From contig CANOSP010000001.1 in assembly GCA_947569705.1 (NCBI GenBank), positions 124,001 through 188,000 on the forward strand: a stretch of DNA of 64,000 nucleotides, read 5' to 3'. The position numbers were made by a program, and so were the translations under genes. Every line of letters begins with the position of its first letter. Position 1 is the first letter of the stretch. A model generated the notes under the pieces. The model worked only from the letters and a program-made list of their open reading frames with translations, made no database searches and was not told where the DNA came from. Shown here in pieces: positions 17,159-26,073 of this stretch. Source of the stretch: an uncultured Erysipelotrichaceae bacterium. Its GTDB lineage: Bacteria > Bacillota_I > Bacilli_A > Erysipelotrichales > Erysipelotrichaceae.

Positions 17159-17864
17159 TGAAGAGCTGATTGCCAAAATTAAACAGGGGGATGAAGAGGC
17201 AAAGGATGAGTTTGTAAGACGCAATACACCGCTGATTTATGCATTGCTGAAACGATTTCATAAACCGAAGGGAACCAATGAGGATCTCTTTCAAATCGGC
17301 TGTATCGGTTTAATGAAAGCTTTGAATCACTTTGATTTCAGCTATCAGGTGAAGTTTTCTACTTATGCCGTACCGATTATACTGGGCGAAATCAAACGCT
17401 ATTTTCGCGATGAGGGAAGTATGCGTATCTCACGTTCGCTGAAGGAAGGCTATTTGGCGATGGTCAAGGCAAAAGAGGAACTTGTACAAGTGTTGGGCAG
17501 AGAAGCAACGTATCAGGAAATAGCCGATCATTTGCATTTGGATGTTGCCGATGTGATATTAGCGTTTGAAGCGAATCAGTTTGTTTATTCCTTAGATGAA
17601 ACGATCTATGAAAATGACGGATCACCGATTCATTTAGAGGATAAAGTCACAAAAGAGAAGCAGCGCGATCTCGTATTGGAATTGGCATTAAAAAAAGAGA
17701 TGAAGCGACTGGATGAGCGAGAACGCTTGTTAATCTATTATCGTTATGAAAAGAATATGAAGCAGGAAGAAATCGCAAAGCGGCTTCAAGTTTCGCAGGT
17801 TCAAGTATCACGATTAGAAAAGAAAATACTGGCAAAGTTAAAGGAGCGACTTGTCAGCGGATAA
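17133..17864 (+). CDS. sigF: Forespore sigma factor SigF
   Basis: SigF starts the forespore-specific programme after septation. The 243-residue product has region 2 (ELIAKIKQGDEEAKDEFVRRN, then EDLFQIGCIGLMKALNHFDF and FSTYAVPIILGEIKRYFRDE), region 3, and region 4 (EEIAKRLQVSQVQVSRLEKK). The FSTYAVPxIxGEIKRYxRD stretch is the hallmark shared by SigF, SigG and SigB. The ATG at 17133 lies inside spoIIAB and has only a weak ribosome binding site; an earlier TTG at 17109 is less likely. A terminator follows, ending the spoIIA operon. Confidence 0.95.
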   Translation: MDKQNPLTNEELIAKIKQGDEEAKDEFVRRNTPLIYALLKRFHKPKGTNEDLFQIGCIGLMKALNHFDFSYQVKFSTYAVPIILGEIKRYFRDEGSMRISRSLKEGYLAMVKAKEELVQVLGREATYQEIADHLHLDVADVILAFEANQFVYSLDETIYENDGSPIHLEDKVTKEKQRDLVLELALKKEMKRLDERERLLIYYRYEKNMKQEEIAKRLQVSQVQVSRLEKKILAKLKERLVSG

Positions 17865-17876
17865 GCTTTTTGTAGA

Positions 17877-17912
17877 AGATATGAGTTCTGAATGGATTCA
17901 TATCTTTTTTTG
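17877..17912 (+). terminator. Terminator of the spoIIA operon
   Basis: AGATATGA and TCATATCT pair around a 13-base loop, followed by a T run. Confidence 0.8.
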
Positions 17913-18198
17913 TATTGATTATTTCAAGAAGCGGTTATTATATCAGTTATGATTTTAGAATAAATATGAAATCGTACAGATAAACAAATTGGTATTACCG
18001 TGTGCTGTAAAAAAGTAAAACCGTTCCTGAATTGTGTTTTAGCGTTTCTGCTGTTTCAGTTTCTGCTGTTTCAAAGATATATTACAGTCCGGTCAATTCG
18101 CTGTGATTGTACTATCAACTTGTAAACGCTTCGATTTCATTTATCCGACAATAAAGATAAAAAATATTTCAAAAACAATAGGAAAGAAATGGTTTTGA

Positions 18199-18227
18199 TT
18201 GCGTTGAAGTGCTTTTTATGCTATATT
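18199..18227 (+). promoter_or_regulatory. Promoter for the 18259 gene and tig
   Basis: TTGCGT (18199-18204) and TATATT (18222-18227) are 17 bases apart, with TGC before the -10 (extended). Of the gap 17913-18258, only this part carries a recognisable signal. Confidence 0.6.
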
Positions 18228-18258
18228 ATTATATGTTTGTGTAAGAAAGGAAGATCGT

Positions 18259-18987
18259 GTGGAATACTATTACGAGGATATCCTGAAGCAGCTTCACAAA
18301 CTGATGGCAGAGCATAAGGAACAAGAAGCATATGCAATCTTGGAACAGGAGCTTTCTATGCCGTATATACCGAAGGATGTCGAGCCGGAATTGATTAGGC
18401 TTTATAACGAATGCCGCAGTGCATTACGGGCGCAGAAAACACAGCGATCCTATGATGAGGAAGATATTGAGGCGTTATTGAACGGCAGTCTTGAGGAACA
18501 GTTTATGGCTGTTGAACAGTTGAAAAAAAGCAATATCCGCAATCATTTAGACATCATTGAAGCTTATTTATGCAAAGAACCGCATGTACTTGTAAGCTCT
18601 TATTTAATCGATGCGATGATGGAGCAAAAGATTGCCGATGAAATCCATATGACTTATCAAAATATGGATATTAGCTTTTTACCTTGTTATATTGAAGCAC
18701 CGATGCGTTCCAAAGGCGCAGTCATCGCAGTTAATGCCTTATGTGAATGGTTTGAGGACGAGGATCCGACTTTCTTGAAAATGTGTATTGAATCGCTGAT
18801 TCAGGAATGTTATCTGCATTTGCCTTTCAATATTGATGAAGATGAGGGGATTGCACTGGCACTGTCGATTGTCTTATATGTCAAAGCGGCAAGCGGTACT
18901 CAGGCTTCGTTTGATGCCTTTTTGCAGGAGAAAGGGATACAACAGGATTACGGCTTCGCATTATTGTTAAATAAGCATGGTATCTGA
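18259..18987 (+). CDS. DUF3196-like helical protein of unknown function
   Basis: The 242-residue product is acidic, soluble and almost entirely helical, with a short-repeat feel reminiscent of TPR/HEAT proteins (LHKLMAEHKEQEAYAILEQEL, then LLNGSLEEQFMAVEQLKKS). It resembles the DUF3196 family that is common in Mollicutes and Erysipelotrichia; I hold that assignment loosely. Translation starts at a GTG behind AAAGGAAG. The gene lies 50 bases upstream of tig without a terminator between them, so the two are probably co-transcribed. Its position suggests a link to protein folding or quality control, which is inference. Confidence 0.7.
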   Translation: MEYYYEDILKQLHKLMAEHKEQEAYAILEQELSMPYIPKDVEPELIRLYNECRSALRAQKTQRSYDEEDIEALLNGSLEEQFMAVEQLKKSNIRNHLDIIEAYLCKEPHVLVSSYLIDAMMEQKIADEIHMTYQNMDISFLPCYIEAPMRSKGAVIAVNALCEWFEDEDPTFLKMCIESLIQECYLHLPFNIDEDEGIALALSIVLYVKAASGTQASFDAFLQEKGIQQDYGFALLLNKHGI

Positions 18988-19038
18988 GATACATTGTGTT
19001 TATGATAAAAGAGAAAATTTATACAGGAGGAATAAACA

Positions 19039-20319
19039 ATGAATTCAAAATGGGAATTAAAGGAACATTCAACCGGAGATTTAACGGTAACTATTGAGGG
19101 TGAAACATGGGAAAAGGCACAGAAGAAGGCATTTGCTAAATTAGCTAAAAATGTACAGCTTCCGGGTTTTCGTAAAGGTAAAGTACCTGCCAATGTATTA
19201 AAGCGTGCCGTGAATCCGCAAAGCGTGATGTATGAAGCCATCGATGAAATTGCCAATGATGCTTTTTTAGATGCTGTCAAGGAACAGAATTTGGATATTG
19301 TAGGCAGAGCAAGTCTTGATATTGACGATATTAGTGAAACAAAGGTAACGATGCGTTTTACGGTAGCGATCAAACCGGAAGTGAAGCTGGGCGAATATAA
19401 AAACTTAGATGTGAAAAAGGAAGCTGTGACAATTACCGATGATGAAGTAAATGCACAGATCAAACGCATTCAGGAACGTAACGCAGATTTTGTCATTCGT
19501 GAAGATGAGGAAGCGATTGAAAACGGCGATACGGCTGTGATCGATTTTGAAGGAAGTAAAGACGGTGTCTTATTTGAAGGCGGCAGCGGTACTTCTTATC
19601 CGCTTGAAATCGGCAGCGGTTCTTTCATTCCGGGATTTGAAGAACAGTGCATCGGTATGAAAAAAGGCGAGACAAAGGTAATTGACGTTACTTTCCCCGA
19701 AAATTATCAGGCAAGTGAACTGGCAGGACAAAATGCACAGTTTAAAGTGACTGTTCATGAAATTAAATATAAGCAATTAAATGATTTTGATGATGAAATG
19801 GTAAAAGAACAAAACATCGAAGGTGTGGAAACAGTCGATGCGTTTAAAGAATATACGTTAAAGAATCTGACAGAACAAAAGGAACAACAGGTAGATGAAG
19901 CATTTACCAATGAACTGTTGACAAAGGTCGTTGACGGTGCCGAAATCGATATTCCGCAGGTGATGATCGATGAAGAATGCGACAGCTTGGTGAATGATTT
20001 TGCGCAAAGATTGAAATCTCAGGGCTTTGAAATGGATACTTATTTGAAACTGACCAATATGAGTGAGGAAAGTCTTCGTGAGCAATTCGCAATCGATGCG
20101 AAAAATAAAGTTTCTGCACGTTTGGTATTAGAAGCAATTGCCGATGCGGAAAATATTATAATCAGCGAAGAAGATGTCAATACTGAAATAGAAACGATTG
20201 CGAAGACATATAATATGGAAAGTGAACAAGTAAAACAGTTAATTCCTAACGAAAGCGTTTCTTATGACTTAAAGATGCGTAAAGCATTGGAACTGGTGAA
20301 AGAAACAGCCGGCAAGTAG
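19039..20319 (+). CDS. tig: Trigger factor
   Basis: Trigger factor is the ribosome-bound chaperone that meets nascent chains. The 426-residue product has the N-terminal ribosome-binding domain with the signature GFRKGKVP (about residues 45-52). The FKBP-type peptidyl-prolyl isomerase domain follows (about 150-240, with GDTAVIDFEGSKDGVLFEGG and GSFIPGFEEQCIGMKKGE), then the helical C-terminal arms. Length and order are standard. AGGAGG precedes the ATG. The neighbours lon and engB follow in the same order as in Bacillus (tig-clpX-lonB-lonA-engB), with clpX and lonB missing. Confidence 0.97.
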   Translation: MNSKWELKEHSTGDLTVTIEGETWEKAQKKAFAKLAKNVQLPGFRKGKVPANVLKRAVNPQSVMYEAIDEIANDAFLDAVKEQNLDIVGRASLDIDDISETKVTMRFTVAIKPEVKLGEYKNLDVKKEAVTITDDEVNAQIKRIQERNADFVIREDEEAIENGDTAVIDFEGSKDGVLFEGGSGTSYPLEIGSGSFIPGFEEQCIGMKKGETKVIDVTFPENYQASELAGQNAQFKVTVHEIKYKQLNDFDDEMVKEQNIEGVETVDAFKEYTLKNLTEQKEQQVDEAFTNELLTKVVDGAEIDIPQVMIDEECDSLVNDFAQRLKSQGFEMDTYLKLTNMSEESLREQFAIDAKNKVSARLVLEAIADAENIIISEEDVNTEIETIAKTYNMESEQVKQLIPNESVSYDLKMRKALELVKETAGK

Positions 20320-20326
20320 TCAATCG

Positions 20327-20356
20327 AAAGACGCAGTCGAAGGCAGCGTCTTTTTT
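20327..20356 (+). terminator. Terminator after tig
   Basis: AAAGACGC and GCGTCTTT pair around AGTCGAAGGCA, ending in a T run. Confidence 0.8.
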
Positions 20357-20386
20357 GACCTTTTATAATGAAAGGAGTGCGAAACT

Positions 20387-22711
20387 ATGAGTGATCAAAC
20401 AAATCAAACAAAACAGCTTCCTTTGGTATGTACCCGCGGAGTAGTGGTTTTTCCCGGTCAAGAAGTAATCATTGATGTAGGAAGAAGCAAATCGGTACAT
20501 GCGGTTGAGGATTCACAAAATGACTTTGAAGCGAGAATTGTTTTAGTTGCACAGAGGGATTTAAGTGTAGAAAATCCGACTGCAGAGGATTTATATCAGT
20601 TCGGAACATATTGTGCCATCAAGCATATTCGCAGAATGGACGGTTATTTAAGAGTGAAATTCAAGGGGTTAGAGCGTGCGGCGATAACCTCGGTAGTTGA
20701 CAGTGATACCGGAATGCTTGCGGATGTGGAAATAAAAGAAGATGCTGCTCAGGATCCTATGGAAGAGATTGCGCTTGTGCGTAAGCTTGCTAAGCAGTTT
20801 GAAGCGATAGACAGTACACATATCAGTATTCCGAAAGAAATGATGAATAATTTAGCGAAGGGCGGAAGCGCTGCGCAAATGACCAATATGATCGGACAGC
20901 TGTTTCCCTTTACATTAGAGCGTAAACAGGAATTATTGGAAACACTGGAAATCAATGAGCGTTTGTTAATCATCTTACAGGAGTTGGAAAGTGAAAAAGA
21001 GCTTTCATTACTGGAGAATAAAATCAATGAAAAAGTAAAAACGCGCATTGAAGAAGGACAGAAAGAATATTATTTGCGTGAGAAGCTGCGCGCGATCAAA
21101 GAGGAACTCGGTGACGTACCGGACGCAGATCGTGATGCCGATGAAATTCGCAGACGGATTGAGGAAAATCCTTACCCGGAAACGATCAAGGAAAAATTAA
21201 AGGAAGAATTGGCTCGCTATGAGCTGCTTCCGAATGCCAGCGGTGAATCCGGTGTGATTAAAACTTATATCGACTGGGTGCTGTCATTGCCTTGGTGGGA
21301 AGAATCGAAGGATAACGATGATTTAACAGCGGCAGAACAAATATTAGATGAAGATCATTACGGTTTGGAAAAAGTGAAAGAGCGTATTTTAGAGTATTTG
21401 GCAGTAAAACAAATGACCAATTCTTTAAAAGCACCGATTTTATGTTTGGTCGGTCCGCCGGGTGTCGGAAAAACCTCATTATCAAAATCAGTGGCACGTG
21501 CATTGAACCGCAAGTTTGTAAAAATCTCATTGGGCGGTGTCAAGGATGAAAGTGAAATCAGAGGTCATCGTCGTACTTATTTGGGTTCGATGCCGGGACG
21601 CTTTATTCAAGGAATGAAAAAAGCCGGCACTTTGAATCCTGTCTTCTTAATTGATGAAATTGATAAGATGGCATCGGATTATAAAGGAGATCCTGCAAGT
21701 GCGATGCTTGAAGTACTGGATCCCGAACAAAATGCAATATTTTCAGATCATTATTTAGAAGAGCCGTATGATTTAAGCAAAGTATTATTTATTGCGACAG
21801 CGAATTATTTAGAAGATATTCCTGTTGCTTTAAGAGATCGTTTAGAGATCATTCAGCTTTCTTCTTATACCGAAATGGAGAAGCTTCATATTGCCAAAGC
21901 GCATTTGTTGCCGAAGCAGCTGCAGGAAAACGGCTTAAAGGCAAGTCAGTTAAAAATTGATGATGATATGATGATGTATATCATTCGTTATTATACAAGA
22001 GAAGCGGGTGTTCGTTCGTTAGAGCGTACGATCGCGACCTTGGCACGAAAGAGTGTATTGGCGATTTTAAAGGATCACAAGCGCTCTGTTAAGTTGACTA
22101 AGAAATTGGTTCAGGAATGGCTCGGTCATGAAAAATACGATTACGGCAAACGTGAAATGAGAAATCAGGTCGGTACGGTTACCGGATTGGCTTACACGGC
22201 ATTCGGCGGTGATGTGCTGCAAATTGAGGTCACGCATTTTGACGGTAAGGGCAAGCTGGTTATTACCGGACAACTTGGAGATGTCATGAAGGAGAGTGCG
22301 ACGATTGCCTATGATTATGTTCGTGCCAATGCCGGCAAATATAAGATTAAACCGGATCTGTTTGAGAAGAACGATATTCATATCCATGTGCCGGAAGGGG
22401 CTGTTCCCAAAGACGGACCGAGTGCCGGTGTCACCTTAACGACAGCTTTGGTATCATCATTAAGCAACGTGAAGGTAAAGGCAGATGTCGCAATGACCGG
22501 AGAGGTTACTTTACGCGGCAATGTATTGGCAATCGGCGGATTGAAAGAGAAATCAATGGCTGCACATCGCAGCGGCATCAAAACAGTAGTGATTCCGAAA
22601 GCTAATGTGAAAGATATTGATGAGATTCCGCAAACCGTAAAGGATGCGATTGAGTTTGTACCGGTGGAGAAAATTTCACAGGTATTAGATGTCGCACTGG
22701 TAAAGGAGTAA
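20387..22711 (+). CDS. lon: ATP-dependent protease Lon
   Basis: Lon degrades misfolded and regulatory proteins in the cytoplasm. The 774-residue product has the N-terminal substrate-recognition domain (about 10-200) and a coiled linker. The AAA+ module carries Walker A GPPGVGKTS and Walker B VFLIDEIDKM, and the S16 protease domain holds the catalytic Ser (PKDGPSAGVT) and Lys (GIKTVVIPKAN). The length is typical of LonA. An ATG with AAAGGAG is used. The stop codon overlaps the start region of engB (TAATGATG), so the two are translationally coupled. A TATAAT at 20364-20369 without a clear -35 may add a local start site. Confidence 0.97.
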   Translation: MSDQTNQTKQLPLVCTRGVVVFPGQEVIIDVGRSKSVHAVEDSQNDFEARIVLVAQRDLSVENPTAEDLYQFGTYCAIKHIRRMDGYLRVKFKGLERAAITSVVDSDTGMLADVEIKEDAAQDPMEEIALVRKLAKQFEAIDSTHISIPKEMMNNLAKGGSAAQMTNMIGQLFPFTLERKQELLETLEINERLLIILQELESEKELSLLENKINEKVKTRIEEGQKEYYLREKLRAIKEELGDVPDADRDADEIRRRIEENPYPETIKEKLKEELARYELLPNASGESGVIKTYIDWVLSLPWWEESKDNDDLTAAEQILDEDHYGLEKVKERILEYLAVKQMTNSLKAPILCLVGPPGVGKTSLSKSVARALNRKFVKISLGGVKDESEIRGHRRTYLGSMPGRFIQGMKKAGTLNPVFLIDEIDKMASDYKGDPASAMLEVLDPEQNAIFSDHYLEEPYDLSKVLFIATANYLEDIPVALRDRLEIIQLSSYTEMEKLHIAKAHLLPKQLQENGLKASQLKIDDDMMMYIIRYYTREAGVRSLERTIATLARKSVLAILKDHKRSVKLTKKLVQEWLGHEKYDYGKREMRNQVGTVTGLAYTAFGGDVLQIEVTHFDGKGKLVITGQLGDVMKESATIAYDYVRANAGKYKIKPDLFEKNDIHIHVPEGAVPKDGPSAGVTLTTALVSSLSNVKVKADVAMTGEVTLRGNVLAIGGLKEKSMAAHRSGIKTVVIPKANVKDIDEIPQTVKDAIEFVPVEKISQVLDVALVKE

Positions 22712-22713
22712 TG

Positions 22714-23301
22714 ATGCAGGTTCAAAAGGCAGAACTTGTGATCAGCGCACCCAATCGCGAATCATGGCCTGACAGTGAGCTTCCCGAGCTTGTGCTTGCA
22801 GGTCGTTCCAATGTCGGAAAATCAAGCTTTATCAATGCGATCACCGGTCGTAAAAAGCTGGCATATGTCGGTAATACACCGGGTAAAACAAGGTTGTTGA
22901 ATTTTTTCAATATCGATGATCGCTATATGTTTGTCGATGTTCCCGGATACGGGTTTGCGAATCTTTCCAAAGCGCAGCTGATCGCATTCGGTCAAATGAT
23001 GGAAGATTATTTTGCGAACCGCATTCAGAAAAAAGGTTTGTTAATGCTTGTCGATGCTCGTCATTTACCGAGTGAGGATGATTTGGGTATGCTGGAATAT
23101 GCCCGCTATTATGAAATACCGGTTTGTATTGTAGCGACAAAGACCGATAAGGTACAGGCATCAAAGCGTTATCATATGTTAAAGCAGATCAGAAAAGCGC
23201 TTGATTTAAAGAGCAATGAAGTTTTAATCCCGTTTTCTGCGCAGACTAAGGAAGGCGTAGATGAGGTATGGGAACAGATTATAAAAATTATGGAGGCTTA
23301 G
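22714..23301 (+). CDS. ysxC: Ribosome biogenesis GTPase EngB/YsxC
   Basis: EngB (YsxC/YihA) is an essential GTPase for 50S assembly. The 195-residue product carries G1 GRSNVGKSS, the G2 region GNTPGKTRLLNFF, G3 DVPGYG, G4 TKTD and a G5-like FSAQT. Two starts compete at 22711 and 22714. The second gives AAAGGAG a 5-base spacing and matches the usual N-terminus (MxVxKAExVISA), so it is preferred. It follows lon as in Bacillus. Confidence 0.95.
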   Translation: MQVQKAELVISAPNRESWPDSELPELVLAGRSNVGKSSFINAITGRKKLAYVGNTPGKTRLLNFFNIDDRYMFVDVPGYGFANLSKAQLIAFGQMMEDYFANRIQKKGLLMLVDARHLPSEDDLGMLEYARYYEIPVCIVATKTDKVQASKRYHMLKQIRKALDLKSNEVLIPFSAQTKEGVDEVWEQIIKIMEA

Positions 23302-23372
23302 CGGTCTCCTTTTCTTAGATACAGCTGTCAGTGTATCATAACTCATTTAATGATATGATTTTAAAATTCTTA

Positions 23373-23401
23373 TTGGGTTTATCACTGTTTTGTTGTATAA
23401 T
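23373..23401 (+). promoter_or_regulatory. Promoter for the membrane protein gene at 23426
   Basis: TTGGGT (23373-23378) and TATAAT (23396-23401) are 17 bases apart. Confidence 0.6.
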
Positions 23402-23425
23402 ATTAATATCACGGAGGGATTAGAT

Positions 23426-24268
23426 ATGGATCAATTTTTCATCGGCACTGCCGCTATTGCTTTTTTAGTTTTAATCGGTGTTTTTATCAAACTGAAGTCA
23501 TCAAAACGAAACGGTAAGGATGTGGAGAAAACTCAAAGTCTTTTAAATAATGTCGCAATTATATTTGCGGTTTTGTTTGTGCTTGCAATCGTAACCAGAG
23601 TAATGAGACCGGCACAGGAACCTGTTGCCGATCAAGGGGAACAAACGGAACAGACAGACGAGAACAACTCGGGAATTATATTTAATGCGAATGAGTATGC
23701 GAAAATCAGCGTTGATGATCTGAAGCTTAAAATGGGAGAACCGCTCAGTGTCAAAGAGGTACAGCAAGGAACTAAGCAAAAGAATATTTATGCGTATGAT
23801 AAGAATTCGCTTCACTATGAATTCATTGTTATCGAAAATGTAGTCACAGATGTGGATATTTATTCCGAAAAAGCATGGAATAAAAAGGGTGAGTTTTTTA
23901 AATATGAAGCAGATGATAAGAGCGATATTTTAAAAGCGTTTAATTTAGAACAAAAGAAAGAAAGCTCAGGCTTTAAGAACGATGATCATGCTTATGATCT
24001 TACCAATATTTCAGACAGAGTGGACGGTTTTCATGCATATGATATTAATGTCAAAGATAAAACCTACGGCAGAGTGAATATTTCTTATGAACCGACTTAC
24101 AAGATACCGAATCAAAGAACTTCATCAATCCCTATTGTATCTATTATGCTTTTTGCCGTTGCCGGTATTATCGTGCTTTATCTGGCAAAAGTGAATGATA
24201 AAAAACGTAGGATCAAACGAATTGAAGAACAAATGATTCAAGAAATGAAAGCACAGAATAAGCAGTAG
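23426..24268 (+). CDS. Uncharacterised membrane protein with three TM helices
   Basis: I do not recognise this 280-residue family. The N-terminal half has two hydrophobic helices (about residues 4-21 and 40-58). They are followed by an acidic linker, a domain of about 130 residues (roughly 85-225) and a third helix near 235-255 with a basic tail (KVNDKKRRIKRIEE). The middle domain contains repeated Val/Ile-rich strands (YEFIVIENVVTDVDIY) and ends with VNISYEP; on topology grounds it should be on one side of the membrane, probably outside. The ATG has GGAGGG at good spacing. The gene is monocistronic, with its own promoter and terminator. Confidence 0.75.
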   Translation: MDQFFIGTAAIAFLVLIGVFIKLKSSKRNGKDVEKTQSLLNNVAIIFAVLFVLAIVTRVMRPAQEPVADQGEQTEQTDENNSGIIFNANEYAKISVDDLKLKMGEPLSVKEVQQGTKQKNIYAYDKNSLHYEFIVIENVVTDVDIYSEKAWNKKGEFFKYEADDKSDILKAFNLEQKKESSGFKNDDHAYDLTNISDRVDGFHAYDINVKDKTYGRVNISYEPTYKIPNQRTSSIPIVSIMLFAVAGIIVLYLAKVNDKKRRIKRIEEQMIQEMKAQNKQ

Positions 24269-24312
24269 TTATCTTGCGTCTTGTCGTTTCGCTATATTTT
24301 AATCATTATTTA

Positions 24313-24350
24313 AATGTACCGAACTCAGTCTGAGAAAGGTACATTTTTTT
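24313..24350 (+). terminator. Rho-independent terminator
   Basis: AATGTACC and GGTACATT form the outer stem and CTCAG/CTGAG an inner hairpin, followed by seven T. Confidence 0.85.
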
Positions 24351-24463
24351 ATGAGCAGCTTTTACAGCATGTTTTAACAACTCTTATATTGAATGCTCAA
24401 TCAAAAATTGAATACATATTTATATACTGATTGACATATATATCAATAGGAGGATTTTTTAAT

Positions 24464-25168
24464 ATGAAAAAAATGAAAATAGAAAAACAGCTGATATTCG
24501 CTGATCAGGTTCAGCAGGTTAATTCGTTAAAGGTAAGCGAGCATTTAAACTATCGACATGAGGAAGACGGAATCAGAGCGATGGGACCGCTTTATATCGA
24601 AGGGGAATATACAGGGACGGACGGTGCGGAAAAATTTCGTGAAGCGTTGGAAATGGATGTATTGGCACCGAATCATAAGTTGAATGGAGAACCTTTTTCA
24701 TTGAACATCGAAGATTATCAAGCAAACGCTAACGGTGATACGATTCAAGTTTCAATCACACTGGCAATTCAAGGAATTGCCGATGAACAGGCTGCGAATC
24801 AAGAGCAGCCGCAACAGAAAGTATCTCAAGAAACTGCTGTTTCAGCACCTAAGCTGACATCCTCGCTGACACAACAATCTGAAAAACAAGTCATGAAAAC
24901 ATCAGAAAAAGTGCCGGAGCAGCCAATTCAATCTGATATTGAGGATCAAAGTGAGAATGGAAAAGAAAATACTGCAGTCGATGATTTCAATGACTTATTT
25001 CAAGATACGGAAAGCACCTACACAAGCTATCGCATTATTGTCGCAAAACCAAATGATACGTATGCGACGATTGCGAATCGCTGTGAGGTAGACGAACAGC
25101 AGTTAAGAGATACGAATAAAAATAAAGAGATTGCTGCCAAAACACCGGTTATTTTACCGTTTCAATAA
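24464..25168 (+). CDS. Putative SpoVID-like spore coat morphogenesis protein with LysM
   Basis: The 234-residue product has the three-part layout of SpoVID. An N-terminal beta-rich domain of about 105 residues includes EGEYTGTDG and FSLNIEDYQANANGDTIQVS. A low-complexity acidic/Gln-rich middle (about 108-180) follows. The C-terminal LysM-like segment (about 185-232) runs YRIIVAKPNDTYATIANRCE...LRDTNKNKEI...VILPF. SpoVID guides coat assembly around the forespore. Synteny supports the call: in Bacillus spoVID lies between engB-hem genes and valS, and this gene lies between engB and valS. There is no signal peptide. AGGAGG precedes the ATG. Overall identity looks low, so the assignment is probable rather than proven. 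Confidence 0.65.
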   Translation: MKKMKIEKQLIFADQVQQVNSLKVSEHLNYRHEEDGIRAMGPLYIEGEYTGTDGAEKFREALEMDVLAPNHKLNGEPFSLNIEDYQANANGDTIQVSITLAIQGIADEQAANQEQPQQKVSQETAVSAPKLTSSLTQQSEKQVMKTSEKVPEQPIQSDIEDQSENGKENTAVDDFNDLFQDTESTYTSYRIIVAKPNDTYATIANRCEVDEQQLRDTNKNKEIAAKTPVILPFQ

Positions 25169-25176
25169 AAAAGCAG

Positions 25177-25205
25177 TTGAAATGCCTGTCATTGTTTGAT
25201 ACAAT
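25177..25205 (+). promoter_or_regulatory. Promoter of the valine T-box operon
   Basis: TTGAAA (25177-25182) and TACAAT (25200-25205) are 17 bases apart. The start site would lie near 25212, at the 5' end of the T-box leader. Confidence 0.65.
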
Positions 25206-25211
25206 ACTACC

Positions 25212-25431
25212 TGTAAATGCAGAGAAGAGAAGGAGTATTTTCAACATTCCTGTGCAGAGAGTTCCTGTTCGGTGAAAAGGAATCAGGCGGTTGTTAAGAA
25301 GTAGTCTTGGAGCAGAATCACTGAACTTAAGTAAGTGATTCCGTAATGATACGTTACATCAAAGAGGCAGTCATTCGATTGTGAAAATAGGTGGTACCAC
25401 GTGTTACAGCGTCCTTGCGGGCGCTTTTTTT
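25212..25431 (+). promoter_or_regulatory. T-box riboswitch, valine (GTA) specifier
   Basis: This leader senses uncharged tRNA-Val and lets transcription continue only when charging is low. Visible elements are the Stem I AGAGAG bulge with its GGTGAAAAGG partner (about 25257-25280) and a specifier region AAGAA-GTA-G at 25296-25304, with GTA at 25301-25303 encoding Val. The canonical T-box sequence AGGTGGTACCACG lies at 25389-25401. The terminator AGCGTCC/GGGCGCT plus a T run lies at 25408-25431. The antiterminator would pair the T-box side with the 5' strand of the terminator. It controls a GNAT gene and valS. Confidence 0.93.
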
Positions 25432-25465
25432 ATTTTAAGCCAAAAAAGAGATCAGAGGTGAGCAG

Positions 25466-26017
25466 ATGTCTGAAATAGTCACAGAGCGGCTGATATTAAG
25501 AGACATGGAGCGAAGCGATGCATCGGATCTTTTATCACTATACAGTGATCGACAGGTAATGCTTGGGCAAAGTCTCGCAGAACCGCTTGATACGGCAGAT
25601 GATGTCTTAGCGCTGATTGATTACGAAGCGGCACATCAAAGAGTGGATCAGCCGAAGGCAAAGGTCATTGAGCGTAAGTGTGATGAAGCGGTGATCGGTG
25701 TAATCAGTGTCAATGAATGCGTTGATAACACAGTGGATATTGCATACTATCTGAAAAAAAATATGTGGCATCACGGTTATATGAGTGAAGCGCTGAAGGC
25801 TTATTGCGGCGATGTATTTCATCACTTTGATATTCATTTGATCACTGCACAATATCGATGTGACAATGTCAAAAGTGCATCGGTATTAACGGCATGCGGA
25901 TTTCACGGAATCAATGAGTCAAAACAGATGCTTATGAATGATTACAAGCTTCATGATACTTTCATTGCCGGATTGAATTTTGAAGATTTCAAAAAGGTTT
26001 CACAAGGTATAAAATGA
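25466..26017 (+). CDS. RimJ/RimL-type GNAT acetyltransferase
   Basis: The 183-residue product starts with the RimJ/RimL signature (IVTERLILRDMERSDASDL). It carries the GNAT core in VIGVISVNECVDNTVDIAYYLKKNMWHHGYMSEALKAY split over two strands, where WHHGYMSEAL matches the acetyl-CoA loop (W..GY..EA). The tail NVKSASVLTACGFH is the usual N.xS..vl...GF motif. The family acetylates protein N-termini, amino acids or antibiotics; the substrate here is unknown. It lies between the valine T-box and valS, with 56 bases to valS and no terminator, so its expression should rise when tRNA-Val is uncharged. Confidence 0.88.
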   Translation: MSEIVTERLILRDMERSDASDLLSLYSDRQVMLGQSLAEPLDTADDVLALIDYEAAHQRVDQPKAKVIERKCDEAVIGVISVNECVDNTVDIAYYLKKNMWHHGYMSEALKAYCGDVFHHFDIHLITAQYRCDNVKSASVLTACGFHGINESKQMLMNDYKLHDTFIAGLNFEDFKKVSQGIK

Positions 26018-26073
26018 ATTGATAAAAGTTAAAAATCAATTAGTTGAAGAATGATAAAAACAGGAGGATGAAT

